Positions 1-6,901 of a DNA stretch of 64,000 nt are shown here, piece after piece. Both the position numbers and the translations under genes were made by a program. The notes beneath the pieces are model-generated. The model did not search any database. It was not told the DNA's origin and worked only from the letters and a program-made list of their open reading frames with translations. This stretch comes from an uncultured Burkholderiales bacterium (GTDB lineage Bacteria > Pseudomonadota > Gammaproteobacteria > Burkholderiales > Burkholderiaceae_C): assembly GCA_943908475.1 (NCBI GenBank), contig CALTTG010000001.1, positions 62,001 to 126,000 on the forward strand, given 5' to 3'. How positions within the stretch are numbered: the stretch's first letter is position 1; each line of letters begins with the position of its first letter.

Positions 1-710
1 CCGTTCAGCCCCTGCCTGAGCAGGCCCTGCTGGCCCTGCAAGGCCCACAAGCCGTGACCGCTCTGGCCCGCCTGAATCCCGAGGTCCACAAGCTCACCTT
101 CATGACCGGCGGCCACTTTGTGCTCGATGGCATCGAGTGCTTCCTCACCCGCTCGGGCTACACCGGCGAAGACGGTTTTGAGATCTCGGTACCCGCCGAC
201 CGTGCTGTCCAGTTGGCCCGCGCACTGCTGGCTCAACCTGAAGTCAAGCCCATCGGCCTGGGCGCGAGAGACACTCTGCGTCTTGAAGCCGGCCTGTGCC
301 TGTACGGCCATGACATCGACACCACCACCACCCCCGTGGAAGGCAGCATCACCTGGGCCATCCAGAAGGTTCGCCGCGCGGGTGGCGAACGCGCCGGGGG
401 GTACCCTGGCGCCAACGTGATCGACCAACAGATGGCCCACGGCAGCCCTCGCAAGCGAGTGGGCCTGATCAGCACCGAGCGCATGCCCGTGCGAGAGGGC
501 GCCAAGGTGGTCAATGCCGAGGGGATCGAGATTGGCGTGGTGACCAGCGGCTCGCCCAGCCCCAGCTTGGGTCAGCCCATTGCCCTGGCCATGCTGCAAG
601 CGGACCAGGCCGCGCTGGGCACGGGCGTCTTCGCAGTGGTCCGCGACAAACGCGTGGCCATGAGCGTGACCGCCCTGCCCTTCGTGCCCAACCGTTACCA
701 CCGCGGTTGA
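1..710 (+). CDS. gcvT: Aminomethyltransferase, glycine cleavage T-protein (5' partial)
   Basis: C-terminal part of the T-protein, which transfers the aminomethyl carbon from lipoylated GcvH to tetrahydrofolate and releases ammonia in the cytoplasm. The frame is already open at base 3 (first residues VQPLPEQALL), so the start lies left of the window; about 235 residues of a usual ~365 are present. The conserved SGYTGEDGFE and RDTLRLEAGLCLYG stretches and the C-terminal barrel are intact. gcvH and gcvP follow on the same strand, the common T-H-P order. Any glycine riboswitch controlling the operon would be upstream and out of view. Confidence 0.97.
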   Translation, partial: VQPLPEQALLALQGPQAVTALARLNPEVHKLTFMTGGHFVLDGIECFLTRSGYTGEDGFEISVPADRAVQLARALLAQPEVKPIGLGARDTLRLEAGLCLYGHDIDTTTTPVEGSITWAIQKVRRAGGERAGGYPGANVIDQQMAHGSPRKRVGLISTERMPVREGAKVVNAEGIEIGVVTSGSPSPSLGQPIALAMLQADQAALGTGVFAVVRDKRVAMSVTALPFVPNRYHRG

Positions 711-828
711 GGCCCAAGTCGCCTTGCCCTGCAGGCCACAGCGCTGAACACTGAGACAATCACGCCCGTTCAATATCGTGTTCAGACCGTTCCAGACATC
801 TGATTCCAAGCATTCAAAGGACTCCACC

Positions 829-1203
829 ATGACCCTCAAGTACACCCCCGACCACGAATGGCTGCAAATCCAGGCCGACGGCACCGCTGTGGTGGGCATC
901 ACCCAACACGCCCAAGACGCCCTGGGTGACGTGGTTTTTGTGGACCTGCCCGCCGTGGGCGCCACCTTTGCCCCGAAAGACGTGGCCGGCGTGGTCGAGT
1001 CCGTCAAGGCCGCGGCCGACGTCTACATGCCCGTGACTGGCGAGATCGTCGAAGTCAACGAAGCGCTGCGTGACGACCCCGCCCTGGCGAACTCCGACCC
1101 CATGGGCGCTGGCTGGTTCTTCAAAGTCAAGCTGGCCAACCCGGCCGAACTCGACGCGCTGATGGACGCCACCGCTTACGACGAGCTGCTCAAGAACGCT
1201 TGA
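829..1203 (+). CDS. gcvH: Glycine cleavage system H protein
   Basis: Lipoyl carrier of the glycine cleavage complex: it shuttles the aminomethyl intermediate between GcvP, GcvT and the L-protein. The 124-residue product has the usual length. Lys60 in the ESVKAAADVY motif is the expected lipoylation site. I chose the ATG at 829 because it gives the canonical N-terminus MTLKYTPDHEW and has AAAGGA seven bases upstream; an upstream in-frame start at 778 would add 17 atypical residues. It lies between gcvT and gcvP, 125 bases before the latter. Confidence 0.97.
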   Translation: MTLKYTPDHEWLQIQADGTAVVGITQHAQDALGDVVFVDLPAVGATFAPKDVAGVVESVKAAADVYMPVTGEIVEVNEALRDDPALANSDPMGAGWFFKVKLANPAELDALMDATAYDELLKNA

Positions 1204-1328
1204 GCCCGGCTCCATCTCCAGCCTCAAAAGGCACAGGCGCGATGCTGGAACGTCGCGCCTGAACGCCAAGTTTGTGGCCGGTACCCGCCTGCACCACCCC
1301 TCGTCTGAACACCGAAGGTCTGAACTCC

Positions 1329-4232
1329 ATGCCGAACACCGCCCTGCAGTCTCTGGCTGCGCTCGAAAACGCCACCGAATTCCAGGCCAGACACTTGGGC
1401 CCCTGGGATCAGGAACAAGCCGAAATGCTTTCGGTGGTTGGCAAAGCCTCTCGCCAGGCCCTGATGGAAGCCATCGTGCCCGCATCGATCCGCCGCCCGC
1501 AAGCCATGAGCCTGCCGGCGCCCCTGACCGAAGCCCAGGCGTTGGCCGAGCTCAAAGCGATTGCCCAACAAAACCGGGTCATGCGCAGCTTCATCGGCCA
1601 GGGCTACTACGGCACGCTGACACCCGGCGTGATCCTGCGCAACATCCTCGAGAACCCTGCTTGGTACACCGCCTACACGCCCTACCAGGCTGAGATCTCA
1701 CAAGGTCGCATGGAAGCCTTGATCAACTTCCAGACGATGGTGACCGACCTCACCGGCATGGCGATCGCCAACGCCTCGATGCTGGACGAGGCCACCGCGG
1801 CGGCCGAAGCCATGACCCTGGCGGCGCGCGGCGGCAAAAGCAAAAGCACACGCTTCGTGGTGTGCCATGACGTGTTCCCGCAGACACTGGAAGTCATCCA
1901 GACCCGCGCCGCGCCCCTGGGCATCACCGTGGATGTGGTGCACGCGGCCCAACTGAGCGAACACCTCGCCGACAACGATTGTTTTGCCGCCCTGATGCAG
2001 TACCCGGGCGTGAACGGCCAGGTGCGTGACCTGCGCCCGCTGATCGATGCGCTGCATGCCAAGGGCGCACTGGCCATCGTGGCCGCCGACCTTCTGGCCC
2101 TGACCGTGCTGACTTCGCCCGGCGAGATGGGGGCAGACATCGCCTGCGGCACCACCCAGCGCTTTGGCATGCCCATGGGCAATGGCGGCCCGCACGCGGC
2201 CTACCTGTCCACCAAGGACGAATTCAAGCGCTCCATGCCCGGACGCTTGGTCGGTGTCAGTGTGGACAGCCATGGCAACACGGCTTATCGCTTGGCCCTG
2301 CAAACGCGCGAACAACACATCCGGCGCGAGAAGGCCACCTCCAACATCTGCACCGCTCAGGTCTTGCCGGCCGTGGTGGCCAGCATGTATGCGGTCTACC
2401 ACGGCCCTGAAGGCCTGCAACGCATTGCCCTGCGCGTGGCCACGTACAGTGCCATCCTCGCCTCGGGCCTGAAGACCCTGGGTCACCAGATCATCCACAC
2501 CACCTGGTTCGACACCCTCCAGGTGCTGAGCAGCGATGTGCCGGCCTTGATCGCGCGCGCTGAAGCCCAAGGCATCAACCTGCGCGTGGCCAGCCACGAC
2601 ACCGTGAGCGTGTCGCTGGATGAAACCACCACCCGGCAGGACATCGCCGACCTGTGGGCCGTGTTTTCGCCAGGCGTGGCGTTGCCTGATGTTGAAACCG
2701 TTGCACAACATGCCCCGCTGGGCCTGCCCGAAAGCTTGCGCCGCACCAGCGCTTACCTGACGCACCCGGTCTTCAACACCCACCATTCCGAGACCGAGAT
2801 GCTGCGTTACCTGCGCGCCCTGTCGGACAAAGACTTGGCCTTGGACCGCACCATGATCCCGCTGGGCTCGTGCACCATGAAGCTCAACGCGACCAGCGAG
2901 ATGATCCCCATCACCTGGCCGGAGTTTGCGCACATTCACCCCTTCGCACCACCAACGCAACTCAAGGGCTACCACCTGCTCAACGAGCAGTTGTGCGCCT
3001 GGCTGTCGCAGGCCACGGGCTACGCGGGCATCAGCCTGCAGCCCAACGCGGGCTCACAGGGTGAGTACGCGGGGCTGCTCGTCATCAAGGCTTACCACGA
3101 GTCACGCGGCGAGGGCCATCGCAACATCTGTCTGATCCCGGAAAGCGCCCACGGCACCAACCCGGCCAGCGCTCAGATGGTGGGCATGAGCGTGGTGGTC
3201 ACCAAGTGTGACAGCGATGGCAACGTCGACCTCGACGACCTGCGAGCCAAGTGCGAACAACACAGCGCCAACCTGGCCGCGGTGATGATCACCTACCCCT
3301 CCACCTATGGGGTGTTTGAAACCCGAGTCACCGAGCTCTGCGCCCTGGTGCACCAGCATGGTGGCCGAGTTTACGTGGACGGCGCCAACATGAACGCCCT
3401 CGTCGGCTTGGCCGCGCCGGGCCAGTTCGGCGGGGACGTCAGCCATCTGAACCTGCACAAGACCTTCTGCATTCCCCATGGCGGCGGGGGCCCCGGCGTG
3501 GGTCCCGTCTGTGTGGTGGACGACCTCAAGCCATTCCTGCCAGCTCACCGCTCGGCAGGCATCGGCACCGAAGCCCAAGTGGGCGCCGTGAGCGCGGCCC
3601 CGCTGGGCAACGCTGCTGTGCTGCCCATCAGCTGGATGTATGTGCGCATGATGGGCGCTGATGGCTTGAAGACAGCCACAGAGGTGGCCATCCTCAACGC
3701 CAACTACGTTGCGGCGCGCTTGGCCGATCACTTCGACATCCATTTCAGCAGCGGTTTGTCGGGTGTGAAGGGTGGCGGCGTGGCCCACGAATGCATCCTG
3801 GATTTGCGCCCGTTGAAGGACAGCAGTGGGGTGAGCGCCGAAGACGTGGCCAAACGCCTCATCGACTATGGCTTCCACGCACCCACCCTCAGCTTCCCGG
3901 TGGCGGGCACGCTGATGGTGGAGCCCACCGAGAGCGAATCGAAAGTGGAGCTCGACCGGTTCTGTGACGCCATGATCGCCATCCGCGAAGAGATCCGTGC
4001 GGTGGAGTCTGGCAAGCTGCCGCGCGAAGACAACCCCTTGAAAAACGCGCCGCACACGGCGGCCAGCCTTCTGACCTCGGAATGGGCCCATGCGTACAGC
4101 CGTGAGCAAGCGGCCTACCCGGTCGCCAGCTTGCGCCGCCAAAAGTATTGGTCACCCGTGGGGCGTGTGGACAACGTGCACGGCGACCGCAATCTGTTCT
4201 GCTCTTGCGTGCCCGTCAGCGACTACCAGTGA
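1329..4232 (+). CDS. gcvP: Glycine dehydrogenase (decarboxylating), P-protein
   Basis: PLP-dependent P-protein that decarboxylates glycine and loads the aminomethyl group onto lipoyl-GcvH. The 967-residue length matches the fused (non-split) proteobacterial form. Lys711 in the NLHKTFCIPHGGGGPG motif is the expected Schiff-base lysine. The ATG at 1329 begins MPNTALQSLAALENATEF, a typical N-terminus; the longer frame from a GTG at 1272 looks spurious. Its TGA overlaps a GTG (GTGA) that opens the next gene, suggesting translational coupling to a small membrane protein. Confidence 0.97.
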   Translation: MPNTALQSLAALENATEFQARHLGPWDQEQAEMLSVVGKASRQALMEAIVPASIRRPQAMSLPAPLTEAQALAELKAIAQQNRVMRSFIGQGYYGTLTPGVILRNILENPAWYTAYTPYQAEISQGRMEALINFQTMVTDLTGMAIANASMLDEATAAAEAMTLAARGGKSKSTRFVVCHDVFPQTLEVIQTRAAPLGITVDVVHAAQLSEHLADNDCFAALMQYPGVNGQVRDLRPLIDALHAKGALAIVAADLLALTVLTSPGEMGADIACGTTQRFGMPMGNGGPHAAYLSTKDEFKRSMPGRLVGVSVDSHGNTAYRLALQTREQHIRREKATSNICTAQVLPAVVASMYAVYHGPEGLQRIALRVATYSAILASGLKTLGHQIIHTTWFDTLQVLSSDVPALIARAEAQGINLRVASHDTVSVSLDETTTRQDIADLWAVFSPGVALPDVETVAQHAPLGLPESLRRTSAYLTHPVFNTHHSETEMLRYLRALSDKDLALDRTMIPLGSCTMKLNATSEMIPITWPEFAHIHPFAPPTQLKGYHLLNEQLCAWLSQATGYAGISLQPNAGSQGEYAGLLVIKAYHESRGEGHRNICLIPESAHGTNPASAQMVGMSVVVTKCDSDGNVDLDDLRAKCEQHSANLAAVMITYPSTYGVFETRVTELCALVHQHGGRVYVDGANMNALVGLAAPGQFGGDVSHLNLHKTFCIPHGGGGPGVGPVCVVDDLKPFLPAHRSAGIGTEAQVGAVSAAPLGNAAVLPISWMYVRMMGADGLKTATEVAILNANYVAARLADHFDIHFSSGLSGVKGGGVAHECILDLRPLKDSSGVSAEDVAKRLIDYGFHAPTLSFPVAGTLMVEPTESESKVELDRFCDAMIAIREEIRAVESGKLPREDNPLKNAPHTAASLLTSEWAHAYSREQAAYPVASLRRQKYWSPVGRVDNVHGDRNLFCSCVPVSDYQ

Positions 4233-4807
4233 GCCTGAGCCGACGCCGGTGGAGGGCCGTCCATGGCGTCGGCCTCAGCCTGCTCGCTCTGGCGGTTGGC
4301 ACCGCTTACCTGCCCCTTCGACTGGCACCCCCAGTGCCCATCGATGGTGTGCCTGCGTGGGCCATTGGTGGCATGGTGCTGACCTTGGCATTGTGGCTGG
4401 CGCTGGCCATGAACATGCTCATGACAGACAGCGAAGACCGCATCGCCACGGCGTTGCTGGGCGTGTTCGTTCTGCCGGTGATGGCGGCCACCGGCATTCC
4501 GGGCCTCTTGTGCATTGTCAATGCGGGCACTGACGGCGGGCTGACCTTGACCAGCCACGAACACATGGAAACGCTCGTGTCGCTGCGCGAAGTCAGCACG
4601 GGCAAGCATGACACGCACTGGCAACTGACCACCCGCTCACATGACCAGCAAACGCTTCACACACGGCACATCAGCCGTGCGCAATACCAAGCATTGACGG
4701 CGCAAGCCGTCACCCTGCACCAGCCGCTGCGCATTGAAGTGGCTCAAGGCTGGCTGGGCTGGCGCCATGTTCAGCGCATTCGCACTGAACCCGTCTGCGT
4801 TCAATAG
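4229..4807 (+). CDS. Unknown inner-membrane protein coupled to gcvP
   Basis: A 192-residue protein that I do not recognise. I place the start at the GTG overlapping the gcvP stop; the frame is also open upstream, inside gcvP, but that part looks like out-of-frame gcvP. After a basic N-terminus (SLSRRRWR) there are three hydrophobic stretches, at roughly residues 13-30, 44-64 and 75-98, separated by an acidic MTDSEDR segment. A soluble, His- and Gln-rich C-terminal half of about 95 residues follows. The topology resembles small membrane-anchored proteins with one soluble domain. Its stop overlaps the 3' end of convergent ppsR by 7 bases. A link to glycine metabolism is suggested only by position. 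Confidence 0.7.
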   Translation: MSLSRRRWRAVHGVGLSLLALAVGTAYLPLRLAPPVPIDGVPAWAIGGMVLTLALWLALAMNMLMTDSEDRIATALLGVFVLPVMAATGIPGLLCIVNAGTDGGLTLTSHEHMETLVSLREVSTGKHDTHWQLTTRSHDQQTLHTRHISRAQYQALTAQAVTLHQPLRIEVAQGWLGWRHVQRIRTEPVCVQ

Positions 4808-5619
4808 ACCAGTCGATCTGGCTTGACGTCTCGCAAGATCGTGGTGGCGATTTCTTCGATGGATTTGTGGGTAGACGACAGCCAGGCAATGCCTTCGCGG
4901 CGCATCATGGCCTCGGCCTGCTGGACCTCGTAACGGCAATTTTCCAAACTGGCGTACTTGCTGCCCGGACGGCGCTCATTGCGAATCTCCGACAAACGCT
5001 GAGGCTCGATCGTCAGTCCAAAGCACTTCTTCTTGAAGGGCTTGAGCATCGGTGGCAAAAACCCCCGGTCAAAATCTTCGGGAATGAGCGGCACGTTGGC
5101 AGCCTTCACCCCGTGCTGCATGGCCAGGTACAACGACGTCGGCGTCTTGCCGCTTCGGCTGACCCCGACCAACACCACATCGGCCAGCTCCAAATTCCGC
5201 GAAGACTGTCCGTCGTCATGCTCGAGCGAAAAGTTGATCGCCTCGATGCGGTCGTTGTACTCACGGTCCACCGCCACGTCGGAAAAACGCCCCACACGGT
5301 GATTGGACTTCATGTGGAACTCTTCTTCCAGGGGCTCCACGAAGGTTTTGATCATGTCGAAGACCTTGCCCTGACAAGGACGGATGATCTCCAGAATCTC
5401 CTCGTCGACCAGCGTCATGAACACGATGGGACGCTTGCCCTCTCGCTCGGCCACGCTGTTGATCTCTCTGACCACCTGGTAGGCCTTGTCCACCGTGTCG
5501 ATGAACGGGCGACGGACGTGTCGAGGCTTGATGGCGAACTGCGCGAGGATGGAGTTGCCAAAGGTTTCGGCCGTGATGCCGGTGCCATCGGAGATGAAAA
5601 AGACGCTGCGATCGGACAT
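4801..5619 (-). CDS. ppsR: PEP synthase regulatory kinase/pyrophosphorylase
   Basis: DUF299-family bifunctional regulator (272 residues). In this family it inactivates PEP synthase by ADP-dependent threonine phosphorylation and reactivates it by phosphate-dependent dephosphorylation. The signature GVSRSGKT, a P-loop-like ADP site, is at residues 152-159, and the N-terminus SVFFISDGTGITAETF is typical. The target ppsA lies 1.3 kb away on the opposite strand, and its Thr424 next to catalytic His426 is the expected site. ohr and ohrR separate the pair. The gene converges with the gcvP-coupled membrane protein, overlapping it by 7 bases. Confidence 0.95.
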   Translation of the reverse strand: MSDRSVFFISDGTGITAETFGNSILAQFAIKPRHVRRPFIDTVDKAYQVVREINSVAEREGKRPIVFMTLVDEEILEIIRPCQGKVFDMIKTFVEPLEEEFHMKSNHRVGRFSDVAVDREYNDRIEAINFSLEHDDGQSSRNLELADVVLVGVSRSGKTPTSLYLAMQHGVKAANVPLIPEDFDRGFLPPMLKPFKKKCFGLTIEPQRLSEIRNERRPGSKYASLENCRYEVQQAEAMMRREGIAWLSSTHKSIEEIATTILRDVKPDRLVY

Positions 5620-5706
5620 GGTGGGCGGGCGGCGTGCAAAGGCCGCTGCAGAGAGACGCTCGGGGCGCGATGGCCCCGATTGTCACCGAGTCTGATCAGC
5701 GCAGAC

Positions 5707-6132
5707 TCACACCACCGTCAAGGTCACGGCAATGTTGCCGCGGGTCGCGTTCGAGTACGGGCACACCTGATGGGCCGCAGCCACCAAGGCCTCGGCGTCG
5801 TCGCGCGACATGCCTGGCAAGGTGATGTTCAAACGAACGGCAATCCCGAATGCATTGGGGATGGGGCCGATGTCGACTTCGCCGTCGATCTTGGTGCCGG
5901 CTGGCAAGGCCTTCTTCTGCTGCCCGGCCACAAAGCCCATGGCGCCCAAGAAGCAGGCCGAGTAACCCGCGGCAAACAGCTGCTCAGGATTGGTGCCTTC
6001 ACCTCGCCCCCCCATTTCCTTGGGCACGGACAGGGCGGCATCCAGCTTGCCGTCGCTGGACGTGGCGCGACCATCGCGACCTCCTGTGGCCGTGGCGTGG
6101 GCGGTGTAGACGACTTTTTCGAGGGCTTGCAT
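5707..6132 (-). CDS. ohr: Organic hydroperoxide resistance protein (Ohr/OsmC family)
   Basis: Thiol peroxidase that reduces organic and fatty-acid hydroperoxides in the cytoplasm, usually recycled by lipoylated proteins. The 141-residue length is normal. The two redox cysteines are visible at Cys60 (AGYSACFLGA) and Cys124 (HQVCPYSNATRG), and a catalytic Arg is expected in the PKEMGGRGEGTNPEQL loop; this arrangement separates Ohr from OsmC proper. The OhrR-type regulator lies directly upstream on the same strand, and a perfect palindrome sits in the 116-base gap between them, so peroxide induction is likely. Confidence 0.95.
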   Translation of the reverse strand: MQALEKVVYTAHATATGGRDGRATSSDGKLDAALSVPKEMGGRGEGTNPEQLFAAGYSACFLGAMGFVAGQQKKALPAGTKIDGEVDIGPIPNAFGIAVRLNITLPGMSRDDAEALVAAAHQVCPYSNATRGNIAVTLTVV

Positions 6133-6163
6133 GGGGGTTCCAGTTCAATGAGGGGCGATGTTG

Positions 6164-6187
6164 AATTCAATTGCACACAATTGAATT
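6164..6187. promoter_or_regulatory. Operator-like palindrome upstream of ohr (probable OhrR site)
   Basis: Perfect inverted repeat with 10-base arms AATTCAATTG and CAATTGAATT around a CACA spacer, 32 bases upstream of the ohr ATG. Known OhrR operators are AT-rich palindromes of this kind, and this is the only such element in an otherwise GC-rich region. It most likely overlaps the ohr promoter; I could not assign a clear -35/-10 pair. Confidence 0.75.
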
Positions 6188-6248
6188 TCCAACAATCTAT
6201 CAAGCCGCACGCTACTTTTCTTTGAAGGTTGACATGCCCCCAGCAACT

Positions 6249-6752
6249 TCAGGGGCATTGCGCAGCCTCGCCCCCTTCAGACAAGCGAGTCTGCAGCGCA
6301 TGGAGCGCCTCTCTCAAGCGCGTGAATTCGTGATCGGTCCCCCCCATCAAACACCGCATGGCTGGCGGCACGCTCCTCGCGCGAACACGCAACGCAGCGC
6401 CTTCGGATGACAGTCGAACACGAACACGTCGCTCGTCCGACCGATCGCGGGCACGGTGCACCAGCCCCTTGGACTCCAACCGTTTCAACAAGGGGGTGAG
6501 CGTCCCTGAATCGAGGCTCAAGCGCTCCCCCAACGCCGTGACGGCCTGGTCATCGGCCTCCCACAGCACCAACATCACCAGGTACTGCGGGTAGGTCAGC
6601 CCAAGGGGGTCCAGGTGAGGCTTGTAGAGCTTGGTCAACAGCAGACTGCTGCTGTAGAGCGCGAAACAGAGTTGCTGATCCAACAACAGCGCGTGGTCGG
6701 CAGACCCCTGTGCGAAGGGGGCATCACCCACGTTCGAGGACAGATTCTTCAT
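6249..6752 (-). CDS. ohrR: MarR-family organic peroxide sensor OhrR
   Basis: Repressor of ohr that loses DNA binding when its N-terminal cysteine is oxidised by organic peroxides. The start at 6752 gives a 167-residue protein beginning MKNLSSNVGD; a longer frame to 6890 adds an atypical leader. Cys29 in LDQQLCFALYS is the expected sensing cysteine. The winged helix follows, with LGERLSLDSGTLTPLLKRLE as the recognition region and RDRSDERRVRVRLS as the wing. It is upstream of, and co-oriented with, ohr, and divergent from ppsA with 149 bases between start codons. Confidence 0.93.
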   Translation of the reverse strand: MKNLSSNVGDAPFAQGSADHALLLDQQLCFALYSSSLLLTKLYKPHLDPLGLTYPQYLVMLVLWEADDQAVTALGERLSLDSGTLTPLLKRLESKGLVHRARDRSDERRVRVRLSSEGAALRVRARSVPPAMRCLMGGTDHEFTRLREALHALQTRLSEGGEAAQCP

Positions 6753-6901
6753 GGATGCATCGTAAACCGTGGAATCTGTCCAGCAAGAAGTCGTGGTCAA
6801 CCCTAAAATGCACCGCAATTGGTCACCACACGCTCGGCTGCACAACCACAACCACATGGCCGCGCCCTGATGCCCCCGGTTTTTCATCATCTGGAGTTTT
6901 C

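Noticed and set aside
4867..6225. A 452-codon plus-strand frame through ppsR and ohr
   Set aside because: Crosses two real minus-strand genes and their spacer; no motifs.
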